Below are positions 25,563 through 32,787 of a DNA stretch of 64,000 nt, piece by piece. Below the pieces are notes generated by a model. That model was not told the DNA's origin and ran no database searches. It worked only from the letters and a program-made list of their open reading frames with translations. The stretch comes from Arthrobacter alpinus (GTDB taxonomy: Bacteria; Actinomycetota; Actinomycetes; Actinomycetales; Micrococcaceae), in the NCBI RefSeq assembly GCF_001294625.1, contig NZ_CP012677.1, positions 3,038,001 to 3,102,000 of the forward strand, written 5' to 3'. The translations under genes and the position numbers were made by a program. Each line of letters begins with the position of its first letter. Within the stretch, counting starts at the first letter, position 1.

Positions 25563-25699
25563 GGGGGAAGTCACTCTAGTTGTCTTTCATCGTGCACGAA
25601 TCCAGTGCTGTGGCACTGTTGATTTGTTCCAGTTTGAATTTCTACATTACGTCGAAAAGGGGCCTGAGGGGTAGCTCAAACTCGATTCCCAGGCTTTTC

Positions 25700-26362
25700 T
25701 CAGGCTCCGGGCGTGGTTGCCGCACCGGGCAAAAGCACTGCCGCGGGTTCGCTATAGGCAACATCGACCACGTCGTCGCCGTCGAACGTCAAGGTGGTCA
25801 GCGAGGCTAGGGTGCATTCGCGGTTGCGGGGATCGTGCCACAAGCGCTTGCCCTCGGCGCTGCGCCGGGTGGACCAGATGGGCAGTTGGTGGCTGACCAT
25901 GATGGCGGCAGCGCCTTCCCCACCGATTTCGAAGGCACGACGGCGGGCATCCCGTGCCGCTTCCATCATGCGTTCGGCCTGGGCCGTGTACGGCTCACCC
26001 CAGGACGGGCGGAGGGGGTTCATAAAGTAGCGCCAGTGTTTGGGCTTGAGCAGTTCGGCCTTGCTGACCTGCATGCCCTCGAAGTGGTTCTCGGCCTCTA
26101 TGATGCGCGGGTCGGTGACAATCTCCAACCCCAGCGCCGCAGCCGTGGGCCTGGCCGTTTCCTGCGCCCGAGTCAGCGGTGAGGCGACAAGGTAGACGGG
26201 GGCTCCGGCGTCGGACGCTTGCGCCCTGAAGTGCTCCGCCACCATGTCCGCCATGGCACGGCCACGGTCGGAGAGGTGAAATTCCGGAAGCCGGCCGTAC
26301 AGGACACCATGGGGGTTAAATACCTCACCATGGCGCAGAAGATGAACAGTGACTCGGGGCAT
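25700..26362 (-). CDS. Histidine phosphatase (phosphoglycerate mutase-like) family protein
   Basis: A 220-residue enzyme beginning MPRVTVHLLRHGEVFNPHGVLYGRLPEFHLSDRG. The catalytic RHG is at residues 10-12, the second catalytic His is in MVSHQLPIW, and ASPLTRAQETA is the usual phosphate-contact loop. The substrate is unknown: members act on sugar phosphates, nucleotides or proteins. The frame stays open for 240 codons upstream, but that part is antisense to yceI and is excluded. Confidence 0.9.
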   Translation of the reverse strand: MPRVTVHLLRHGEVFNPHGVLYGRLPEFHLSDRGRAMADMVAEHFRAQASDAGAPVYLVASPLTRAQETARPTAAALGLEIVTDPRIIEAENHFEGMQVSKAELLKPKHWRYFMNPLRPSWGEPYTAQAERMMEAARDARRRAFEIGGEGAAAIMVSHQLPIWSTRRSAEGKRLWHDPRNRECTLASLTTLTFDGDDVVDVAYSEPAAVLLPGAATTPGA

Positions 26363-26546
26363 GAGTCCAAGTTTCTCAAAGTTACCTATGAAGACGTTAA
26401 TCAGGGAACTCCCAGACTTGGCGGGCACGCTGGCAGAAAGTTTCAAAAGAACTTCCACCGCCGGGAATAATAGATGCAAACGCATGCTTATACTCGGTGA
26501 AGGACACCCGACCGGGCGGTCCACAGCCTTCCACAAGGAGCAACCC

Positions 26547-27104
26547 ATGAGCACAACAACCATTGAATCCACCGGACTTGCCCAGGGCATCTGGAACTTC
26601 GACGCATCCCACTCCGAGGTCGGCTTCACCGTCCGCCACGCAGGAATTTCCAAGGTTCGCGGCAAGTTCACCGAGCTGGACGCCACCTTGACCCTGGGTG
26701 AGACGCTGGCCCAGTCCTCCGTTACGGCCACCATCCAGGCAGCGAGCTTCAACTCAGGCGACGCCAATCGCGATGCCCACGTCCGCGGCACCGACTTCTT
26801 CGACGTCGAGACGTTCCCGACGCTTTCCTTCGTCTCCTCCGCAGTCTCCGGTGATGCTGAGGACTTCGAGCTCACGGGCGAGCTGACTATCCGCGACATC
26901 ACCAAGACCGTCACTTTCAAGGGCGAGTTCAATGGTGTTGCCGTTGACCCGTTCGGCGCCACGCGCGCCGGCTTTGAGGCCACCACGGTGATCAGCCGCA
27001 AGGAGTTCGGCCTGACCTGGAACGCCATGCTTGCCGCTGGCGGCGTGCTGGTCTCTGACAAGGTCACCATCACCTTGGACGTCGCCTTCGTCAAGGCCGA
27101 CTAA
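26547..27104 (+). CDS. YceI-like lipocalin-fold protein
   Basis: A 185-residue protein of the YceI family: IWNFDASHSEVGFTVRHAGISKVRGKF, FDVETFPTLSFVS, LTGELTIRDITKTVTF and the C-terminal VSDKVTITLDVAFV. The family folds as a lipocalin barrel that binds isoprenoid chains. No signal peptide is visible here, so it is probably cytosolic. The start is ATG 26547 with AAGGAG seven bases upstream. A TATACT at 26489-26494 may be the -10 box. Confidence 0.92.
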   Translation: MSTTTIESTGLAQGIWNFDASHSEVGFTVRHAGISKVRGKFTELDATLTLGETLAQSSVTATIQAASFNSGDANRDAHVRGTDFFDVETFPTLSFVSSAVSGDAEDFELTGELTIRDITKTVTFKGEFNGVAVDPFGATRAGFEATTVISRKEFGLTWNAMLAAGGVLVSDKVTITLDVAFVKAD

Positions 27105-27120
27105 CAGCTGACCCGTTGCG

Positions 27121-27162
27121 AAAAGTGCCGGTACACCAGCCCCGGTGAGCCGGCACTTTTTT
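27121..27162 (+). terminator. Intrinsic terminator of yceI
   Basis: Perfect 11-bp arms AAAAGTGCCGG (27121-27131) and CCGGCACTTTT (27150-27160), 18-base loop, ending in a run of six T. It begins 16 bases after the yceI stop. Confidence 0.88.
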
Positions 27163-27367
27163 GCGTTCAAATATCTACGCGGCTACACCTCGGCAATCTA
27201 TTGTGAGCGCCCTGAGCACCCCTCATGGGCCCTCAGGGAATTTAGCCGGCGCACCAGCGCTAGTTCCTTCCCCAGTGGTCGCGTAGGGTTTAGAGCAGAC
27301 CCGATGCGCCCGCTTTCTGGTGCCGCGACGGTCCGCCACGTGCCCCGCCAAAGAAAGGCCCTTCGCC

Positions 27368-28069
27368 ATGACCACTCCTGACGAGCAACCTCACGAGCGG
27401 CCCGCCACAGGCGAACGTCCCGGCAGTTACGGTGAGATCGCTCCTGGCGTCCCGCGGTACGGCCAGTACGCACCTGAAGGCTGGGTCCCGCCGTCGTCCG
27501 TAAACAACGGGCAGGACGACGCCGGAACCTCCTCCGGCTTGCCGCCGGTGTCCGCGTATCCCGGCTTCAAGGGCGGTCCCGTGCCTTCCGCGCCCGGAAC
27601 ACATTTTGCCGCCCCGAAGCTGGTGGTGATTGCTTGCAGGTTCATCAAGACGGCGGGGGCGTTGCAGGCACTGTCCGGATTGTTGCTGCTGATGGTGGTG
27701 TTTTTTCCCGCTGTCCGGGCCACCATGGTCGACGCCCTGAAGACTGCCTTGCCCAGTGATCCGGCCTACGACTCACTGCTGGCCGATCCCGCCATGATTT
27801 CATCACTTTTGGCTTTTTCCGCCGTGCTCAGTTTGGCGGGCGCCGCCTCCTACTTTTGGTTGGCCAGCAAGATCCGCAAGGGAGCGGGATGGGCACGCAC
27901 CACGGCCCTGGTCCTGGCGTGCATCTCACTCTTGGCACTGATTCAACCCAATGTTTTCACCATCATCCAGGTTGGTCTCGGGGTAGTGGCCATGGTCATT
28001 TTGTACCGCTCACCCTCGAAGGAGTACTTCGCCAAAAAGGTTCCGGGCGGCGGACCGCACGGGTATTAG
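27368..28069 (+). CDS. Membrane protein with proline/glycine-rich N-terminal tail
   Basis: A 233-residue protein. The first 80 residues are hydrophilic and rich in Pro, Gly and Glu (disordered, cytosolic). Then come about four membrane helices (KTAGALQALSGLLLLMVVFF, SSLLAFSAVLSLAGAASYFWL, TTALVLACISLLALIQ and VFTIIQVGLGVVAMVIL). This architecture is common in Arthrobacter membrane proteins of unknown function. The end overlaps the convergent rex gene by four bases. Confidence 0.7.
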   Translation: MTTPDEQPHERPATGERPGSYGEIAPGVPRYGQYAPEGWVPPSSVNNGQDDAGTSSGLPPVSAYPGFKGGPVPSAPGTHFAAPKLVVIACRFIKTAGALQALSGLLLLMVVFFPAVRATMVDALKTALPSDPAYDSLLADPAMISSLLAFSAVLSLAGAASYFWLASKIRKGAGWARTTALVLACISLLALIQPNVFTIIQVGLGVVAMVILYRSPSKEYFAKKVPGGGPHGY

Positions 28070-28764
28070 GCGCTGGGGCGTTCCGCATCCAAGCCAGGCA
28101 CCTGCAGGCGCTGGGCGTGATACGCCAAAATCTGTAGTTCCGTGGCCATGTCCACTTTGCGCAAGTTGACGTAGTCCGGGACATTCAAGACCACGGGGGC
28201 GAAGCTGAGAATGCTGTGCACGCCGGCGTCCACCACGCGATCACACACCGACTGCGCCACGGAGGCAGGTAACGCCAGCACCACCATGTTGGCGCGGGTT
28301 TTGGCCAGTACCTCTTCCAGGTCGGCAGCGTCACTGACACGCAGCCAGCCAATTTCGGTGCCCACCAGCATCTGATCGGCATCTAGAAGCGCCACCACGT
28401 CAAAACCACGGGACTCAAAACCGGCATATCTGGCCAGGGCGCGGCCCAAGTTGCCAGCACCCACAATGGCTACCCGCCATTCGTGGGTCAGGCCCAACGC
28501 CTGGGCAATCTTCCTGCTCAGATTTGCCACCTCGTAACCCACCCCGCGGGTGCCGTAGGAGCCCAAATAGGACAGATCCTTGCGGACATTGGCCGAACCC
28601 ACCCCGGCGGACTCGGCGAGGGAATCTGAGGAGACCCGTTCTACTCCTTCGGCCAACAAGCCGTTGAGCATGCGCAAATATAGGGTCAGGCGTGACACCG
28701 TGGCAGGCGGCAACTGCCGGGCCGCTTCGGGCTCCGGCTCTTCCGGGGTCTGGGCTGAGGTCAA
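28066..28764 (-). CDS. rex: Redox-sensing transcriptional repressor Rex
   Basis: NADH/NAD+ sensor that represses respiratory and fermentative genes. A winged-helix domain (VSRLTLYLRMLNGLLAEGVERV ... SANVRKDLSYLGSYGTRGVGY) is followed by a Rossmann domain with VGAGNLGRAL (about residues 101-110). I chose TTG 28764 because GGAG lies seven bases upstream and the 16 residues added by a longer frame are not Rex-like. This gives 232 residues. It precedes the glutaredoxin-like, HAD and bS22 cluster typical of Actinobacteria. Confidence 0.92.
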   Translation of the reverse strand: MTSAQTPEEPEPEAARQLPPATVSRLTLYLRMLNGLLAEGVERVSSDSLAESAGVGSANVRKDLSYLGSYGTRGVGYEVANLSRKIAQALGLTHEWRVAIVGAGNLGRALARYAGFESRGFDVVALLDADQMLVGTEIGWLRVSDAADLEEVLAKTRANMVVLALPASVAQSVCDRVVDAGVHSILSFAPVVLNVPDYVNLRKVDMATELQILAYHAQRLQVPGLDAERPSA

Positions 28765-28919
28765 AGTGCTGCTCCAAGTTCTCCTGCAAGGCCACGCGTC
28801 GGCCGCAGACAAGTCTCACATGCCGCCGCCGTCGGCCAATATCCACTGTAGGACCTGGCCATGGCATAGCCAAAGTCGTAGGTCCTTTGTGGCGGAACTA
28901 GAATCCGTCCACGGCGCAG

Positions 28920-29207
28920 CTAGGCTCCCGGGGCGGCCATCGAATTGCTCAAAATGGTGCGCAGCCGCACCGGGTCAATGTGCCAAAAATCGCGTTGCAC
29001 ACCATCCACCAAGATCACCGGGATCTCCTCGCCGTAGCGGTTGGCAAGCTCCGGGTCCCCCTCGATGCTCACCTCGGCCCAGACCAGACCCAGCCCGGCG
29101 GCGACTCCGTCCACCACCGTGCGGGCGTCATCGCACAGGTGGCACCCTGACTTGGTGATCAATTCCAGGCGGGGTACGTGCGGGGAAAGGTTGGGTTTGG
29201 CATCCAT
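28920..29207 (-). CDS. Glutaredoxin-like protein
   Basis: A 95-residue thioredoxin-fold protein with redox motif CHLC (residues 22-25) in LELITKSGCHLCDDAR, the YGEEIPVILVDG cis-Pro segment and an HIDPVRLRTIL C-terminal helix. It matches the DUF836/glutaredoxin family found next to rex or hemA in Actinobacteria. ATG 29207 is the start (MDAKPNLSPHVPRLEL). A longer frame would run into a tandem repeat. Confidence 0.86.
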   Translation of the reverse strand: MDAKPNLSPHVPRLELITKSGCHLCDDARTVVDGVAAGLGLVWAEVSIEGDPELANRYGEEIPVILVDGVQRDFWHIDPVRLRTILSNSMAAPGA

Positions 29208-29234
29208 GCCTTCAACGGTACCAATGAGGCGCGC

Positions 29235-29288
29235 ACCTGCCACCTCGCCGGGGCGAGGACCTGCCACCTCGCCGGGGCGAGGACCTGC
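29235..29288. repeat. 24-bp tandem repeat, 2.25 copies
   Basis: The unit ACCTGCCACCTCGCCGGGGC plus GAGG occurs at 29235-29258 and 29259-29282, followed by a partial ACCTGC. Each unit holds a CCTCGCC-GG-GGCGAGG palindrome. It lies in the 159-base gap between the divergent glutaredoxin-like and HAD genes. Confidence 0.8.
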
Positions 29289-29366
29289 ATGAGAGTTTCA
29301 CCGCTGTTTACGGCGCCACCGGTGGCAGCGCACGCGCTGCCGTGCAGGATTGACTAGACTCATTTC

Positions 29367-30179
29367 ATGCCCGACGTGATTACCAATAGTGCCGAGGCCG
29401 CCGGGGCCGCTGCGCAGCACCAGGGCGAGGCCGCTTTCTTTGATGTGGACAACACCCTCATGAAGGGTGCCAGCCTGTTCCATGTGGCCCGAAAAATGTA
29501 CCAAAAGAAGGCTTTCACCCTTCGCGATGTGAGCGGCTTCGCCTTGAAACAGGCCAAGTTTATTCTGCGCGGGGAAAACATGAACGACGTCCATTCCGTT
29601 CAAGACTCGGCACAGAAAATTGCCGCAGGCATCAGCGCTGACTTCATTCGCCAATTGGGTGAAGAAGTCTACGACGAGATGATCGTGTCCAAAATCTGGC
29701 CTGGCACGCGTGCCCTTACCCAGGAACACCTCAAATCGGGCCGTCAAGTGTGGCTTGTGACGGCCACGCCCGTGGAAGTGGCCAGCGTCATCGCCGAACG
29801 CCTGCACCTGACGGGGGCGCTGGGCACCGTGGCAGAGATCGAGGACGGCCTCTACACCGGTAAGCTGGTCGGGGAGATCCTGCACGGGCCCGCCAAGGGC
29901 CGCGCAGTGCGTGAGCTGGCGGTTGCTCAGGATCTGGATCTGAGCCGCTGCTGGGCCTACAGCGACTCCTACAATGACATTCCACTACTGACTGCCGTGG
30001 GCAACCCTGTGGCCATCAACCCGGACACCAAGTTGCGCCGCCACGCCCGCGAACACAATTGGCCCATCTACGACTTCCGTTCAGGGCGCCGCGCCGCCAC
30101 CCTCGGCTTGCAGGCAGCAACCGGCGTTGGCGTGGTGTACGGGCTCTGGAAGGGTGTCGCATCCATGCGGCGCAAGTAA
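29367..30179 (+). CDS. HAD-superfamily IB phosphatase (SerB-like)
   Basis: A 270-residue phosphatase. HAD motif I is FFDVDNTLMKG (nucleophile Asp26, acid Asp28), motif II is the Thr in WLVTATP, and motif III is YSDSYNDIPLL. The cap region (SLFHVARKMYQKKAF...) and C-terminal segment (IYDFRSGRRAATLGLQ) mark the actinobacterial HAD-IB group around mycobacterial SerB1, whose substrate may be phosphoserine or another small phosphate ester. TAGACT at 29355-29360 lies six bases before the ATG, suggesting a leaderless transcript. Confidence 0.87.
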   Translation: MPDVITNSAEAAGAAAQHQGEAAFFDVDNTLMKGASLFHVARKMYQKKAFTLRDVSGFALKQAKFILRGENMNDVHSVQDSAQKIAAGISADFIRQLGEEVYDEMIVSKIWPGTRALTQEHLKSGRQVWLVTATPVEVASVIAERLHLTGALGTVAEIEDGLYTGKLVGEILHGPAKGRAVRELAVAQDLDLSRCWAYSDSYNDIPLLTAVGNPVAINPDTKLRRHAREHNWPIYDFRSGRRAATLGLQAATGVGVVYGLWKGVASMRRK

Positions 30180-30301
30180 GAACCCCGCTGAGCCGTGTGG
30201 CGCCCTGTAGCGTCCTGTGGACCGACGTACGGGCCCAGGGTAGGTACGGGCCCACACGTCGTGCCTAGACCGCCCGTAAATTGCCGGCTTAAAACAAAGC
30301 A

Positions 30302-30327
30302 CCCGCACACCAAACATGGTGAACGGG
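30302..30327 (-). terminator. Hairpin terminator after the bS22 gene
   Basis: On the minus strand CCCGTTCACC pairs with GGTGTGCGGG across a six-base loop (two central mismatches), followed by TGCTTTGTTTT. It begins 20 bases after the bS22 stop. Confidence 0.6.
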
Positions 30328-30346
30328 CGATTGCATGAAAGAAGAA

Positions 30347-30445
30347 TTACTTCTTATTGCGACGCTGGTGACGCGTCTTGCGAAGCTGCTTACGGTGCTT
30401 CTTCTTGGACATCCGCTTGCGGCGCTTCTTAACTACTGAACCCAT
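30347..30445 (-). CDS. Small ribosomal subunit protein bS22
   Basis: A 32-residue, extremely basic protein, MGSVVKKRRKRMSKKKHRKQ followed by LRKTRHQRRNKK. It is nearly identical in pattern to the actinobacterial bS22 protein (AURKAIP1/COX24-like) that binds the small ribosomal subunit in mycobacteria. It is very short and easily missed. The BldC-like gene upstream and the HAD phosphatase beyond match the mycobacterial neighbourhood, which supports the call. Confidence 0.92.
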   Translation of the reverse strand: MGSVVKKRRKRMSKKKHRKQLRKTRHQRRNKK

Positions 30446-30557
30446 GAAAGTTCCTCACAAACTGCATAGAAGGCCTCAAGTGAGGCCCAAACGATTAGGT
30501 CGACCGATCGCAGGAATCGGTCAAAGCCGAAAATGGATCGTTCTTAGACTACCGTGC

Positions 30558-30794
30558 CTAACCGGTCTGCGCCGAACCGGGGGCCACATGGGACCCCGTA
30601 CCATCCACCACAGCCGATTTAAGGAAGCTCTCGACGGCGTTCGCGGGGACACGATAAGACCTGCCAAAGCGGACGGCCGGAAGCTCCCCGGCGTGCACCA
30701 TGCGGTAGACGGTCATCTTAGACACGCGCATGAGCTCAGCGACTTCCTGAACAGTCAAGAAGTTCACATTGGAGAAGTTTTGCTCCTGCGACAT
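30558..30794 (-). CDS. BldC-like helix-turn-helix DNA-binding protein
   Basis: A 78-residue MerR/excisionase-type winged HTH: FLTVQEVAELMRVSKMTVYRMVHAGELPAVRFGRSYRVP. This is the small BldC-like regulator regularly found just upstream of bS22 in Actinobacteria. ATG 30794 (MSQEQNFSNVNFL) is chosen. The upstream extension to 30887 is not conserved. Its target genes are unknown. Confidence 0.9.
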   Translation of the reverse strand: MSQEQNFSNVNFLTVQEVAELMRVSKMTVYRMVHAGELPAVRFGRSYRVPANAVESFLKSAVVDGTGSHVAPGSAQTG

Positions 30795-30916
30795 GGCCCT
30801 AAGGTATCCGTTTCCGCTAATGGTGGCGCTCGGGTATGTTTTTACCTTGCGCTTGCTCAGGCTAACTCTAGGGCCTGTTGGGGCCAATGTGAACGCCTGT
30901 TGCCCCGAATTTCAGG

Positions 30917-31207
30917 CTAGCTTGGCGCGGGCCGTCCGTTTGGTCCGCCACCAGCGAAAAGGCTCGCGATCCAAAGCGCAAGCAGCGACGAAACGATCCC
31001 GGGGCCGCCCAAGACGGCTGAGGCGTCTTGGCGGGCCATGTTGAGGACGAACGGCGACACGATGGCTAGGCCACGGTAAACACGGTGACGGCGGTAAGCA
31101 GCCCGCCGGCACTGAGATCGAACCCGTCAATGAGCCAGGCGGCCAAGAGCAGGGCATGCAGGGCATCCACCAGATTGATCGCTGTGCACCAGAGAAAACG
31201 AATCATC
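30917..31207 (-). pseudogene. Phage_holin_4_2-like small membrane protein gene, frameshifted
   Basis: From ATG 31207 the frame reads MIRFLWCTAINLVDALHALL through AAWLIDGFDLSAGGLLTAVTVF and hits TAG. One base added near 31070-31078 joins it to a second frame, LAIVSPFVLNMARQDASAVL then GGPGIVSSLLALWIASLF. Together they match the four-helix holin-like superfamily IV proteins of Actinobacteria, which are chromosomal and not proof of a prophage. The C-terminal quarter is also missing (stop at 30917-30919). The rest of 30795-31353 shows no gene. Confidence 0.68.
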
Positions 31208-31353
31208 GTTCATTTTGTCCGGTCTGGCCGCCGCCTGATCTGGCGGGGACGCACGGTTCCCCGGAATTTTTTCGCGCTGGCCGCGCAACTTCAGCGTAGC
31301 AAATTCACCGGCCGGCGCGAGCGTTCGAACGCTGGCGGGCTGGCGTGCTGGCC

Positions 31354-32463
31354 TTAGACCGCCGGCGTACGGCGGGCACGGGAACTATGCGCGAGGTTTG
31401 CCAGTACCTCTGCCGTGACGGCCCATTCCATGCACGCATCGGTGACACTCTGCCCGTAGGTGAGCTCCGCTTCCCCGGCGGCAACCTCTGCGACGTCCAG
31501 TTTTTGTGCCCCACCCACCAGGAAACTCTCCAGCATGATCCCGGCAATGGCATGGGCGCTGGCGCCGCCCGCCTCCAGCTGCGCACCAATTTCCAGGGCC
31601 ACCTCGGCCTGGCGGTGGTGGCTCTTTCCGGAGTTGGCGTGGCTGGCGTCCACGATCATGCGCGGGTTGATGCCGGCCTGCACAGCCTGCCCGGTTGCCT
31701 GCGCAATGTCGCCCGCCCCGTAGTTGGGGCCCTTGCGGCCGCCGCGCAGGATCAGGTGGGTGTCCTGGTTGCCGGCCGTGCTGACCAGGGAGGCCCGCCC
31801 GTCGCCGTCAATGCCGAGGAAGGACTGTGCCGCACTGGCGGCCTGGCAGGCGTCCAGCGCTACCTGCAGGTCCCCGTCGGTGCCGTTTTTGAACCCGATA
31901 GGCATGGACAGTCCGGAGCTGAGCTGGCGGTGGATCTGACTTTCGGTGGTACGGGCCCCGATGGCACCCCAAGTGATCAGGTCCGCTGTGTACTGGGGGC
32001 TGATCGGCTCCAGGAATTCTGTGCCGGTGGGCAGCCCCAGCGCGGCGACGTTCAGCAGGAATTCCCGGGCCATTTTCAGGCCCGTCCCGACGTCGTGGCT
32101 GCCATCGAGGCGTGGATCGTTGATCAGGCCCTTCCAGCCAACGGTGGTGCGCGGCTTCTCGAAGTAGGCGCGCATGACGATCAGCAGGTCTTCCTCGTGC
32201 TCGGCGGCGGTCGCGGCCAGCCGGCGGGCGTAGTCCAGGCCCGCGCCGGTGTCGTGGATGGAGCAGGGTCCCACCACCACCAGCAGCCTGTCATCGAGGC
32301 CGTCCATGATGGCCCGGACCTGGTCACGGCCGCGTTCGACGACGTTGGCGGCGTGGGCGTCCAGCGGCAGTTCCGCGGCAAGTTCGGCCGGGGATGGCAA
32401 TGCCGTGAACTGGCTGACGCGAAGATTGGCGGTACTGGATTCTGTTGCAGCAATGGTGTCCAC
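31354..32463 (-). CDS. aroG: 3-deoxy-7-phosphoheptulonate synthase, class I
   Basis: First enzyme of the shikimate pathway, condensing phosphoenolpyruvate and erythrose 4-phosphate. The 369-residue protein has LLVVVGPCSIHDTGAGLDYA, MRAYFEKPRTTVGWKGLIND, MPIGFKNGTDGDLQVA, LRGGRKGPNYG and MIVDASHANSGK, all diagnostic of the class I-alpha (AroFGH) type. The start is GTG with AAAGGA upstream. A 320-base leader region precedes it with a leader peptide rich in aromatic residues, indicating control by aromatic amino acid supply in addition to possible feedback inhibition. Confidence 0.95.
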   Translation of the reverse strand: MDTIAATESSTANLRVSQFTALPSPAELAAELPLDAHAANVVERGRDQVRAIMDGLDDRLLVVVGPCSIHDTGAGLDYARRLAATAAEHEEDLLIVMRAYFEKPRTTVGWKGLINDPRLDGSHDVGTGLKMAREFLLNVAALGLPTGTEFLEPISPQYTADLITWGAIGARTTESQIHRQLSSGLSMPIGFKNGTDGDLQVALDACQAASAAQSFLGIDGDGRASLVSTAGNQDTHLILRGGRKGPNYGAGDIAQATGQAVQAGINPRMIVDASHANSGKSHHRQAEVALEIGAQLEAGGASAHAIAGIMLESFLVGGAQKLDVAEVAAGEAELTYGQSVTDACMEWAVTAEVLANLAHSSRARRTPAV

Positions 32464-32526
32464 GGTGGTGGGTCCTTTATTGGGGTGGCAGCGAGCCCCT
32501 TTTCAGAAGCCCGCCGGAAATGGCGA

Positions 32527-32611
32527 AGGACAGAGAAAGATTCTCTGTCCTGTTGGCTCTGAAGGAAAATTGGATGCGTGTCAGTTAGACGCGGGCTCCT
32601 CCAGAGCCAAC
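32527..32611 (-). promoter_or_regulatory. RNA stems of the DAHP synthase leader (attenuator candidate)
   Basis: In the transcript, GTTGGCTCTG (32611-32602, inside leader codons 10-13) can pair with CAGAGCCAAC (32561-32552), a perfect 10-bp stem. Immediately after it, AGGACAGAGAA-TCT-TTCTCTGTCCT (32551-32527) forms a perfect 11-bp hairpin. A smaller GGCTC/GAGCC hairpin (32608-32594) competes with the first stem, and CTCTG could also pair with CAGAG of the last one. No U-run follows, so the final step may be Rho-dependent or translational. That is not resolved. Confidence 0.65.
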
Positions 32612-32640
32612 GAAAAATACGCATACCAACGGTTTGTCAT
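32581..32640 (-). CDS. Aromatic leader peptide of DAHP synthase
   Basis: A 19-residue ORF, MTNRWYAYFSLALEEPASN, with Trp, Tyr, Tyr and Phe within residues 5-9, 118 bases upstream of aroG on the same strand. Ribosome pausing at these codons when aromatic amino acids are scarce would change folding of the stems downstream. No ribosome binding site is evident, and a probable -10 box lies seven bases before the ATG, so the peptide is probably translated from a leaderless transcript, as other actinobacterial leader peptides are. Confidence 0.72.
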   Translation of the reverse strand: MTNRWYAYFSLALEEPASN

Positions 32641-32646
32641 GTTCAC

Positions 32647-32676
32647 ACCATAGGCCGCTGTTTGCCGGTGCACCAA
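32647..32676 (-). promoter_or_regulatory. Promoter of the aroG leader transcript
   Basis: TTGGTG (32676-32671) and TATGGT (32652-32647) are spaced by 18 bases on the minus strand. The leader ATG follows seven bases later at 32640. Confidence 0.45.
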
Positions 32677-32687
32677 ATCGGCGCTTC

Positions 32688-32763
32688 CCCGCTCACGCGT
32701 GGTTTCCCCGCTTACCCGCTGTTGTTCAACAGCGGGTAAGCGGGGAAACCACGGGTGAGCGGG
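32688..32763. terminator. Very long near-perfect hairpin between dadA and aroG
   Basis: Arms 32688-32724 and 32727-32763 are complementary over 37 bases with a single mismatch and a TT centre. It begins 24 bases after the dadA stop and ends just before the aroG promoter, so it probably ends the rha-side transcript and insulates aroG. No T-run follows. It is absent from coding sequence and may be a mobile palindromic repeat. Confidence 0.75.
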
Positions 32764-32787
32764 CAGCTCGCGGGTGTGCCGGCGCCG

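Noticed and set aside
26363..27094. 240-codon extension of the histidine phosphatase frame upstream of MPRVTVHLLRHG
   Set aside because: It is the exact antisense of yceI, has Ser/Thr/Val-rich composition with no fold signals, and the family begins at the RHG segment.
30917..31207. Prophage remnant
   Set aside because: A holin-like fragment alone is not evidence. Such proteins are chromosomal in Actinobacteria, and no integrase, capsid, tail or attachment repeats were found.
31345..32562. 405-codon plus-strand frame
   Set aside because: It is a shadow of DAHP synthase on the other strand, since high-GC third positions keep it open. The encoded protein shows no domain.
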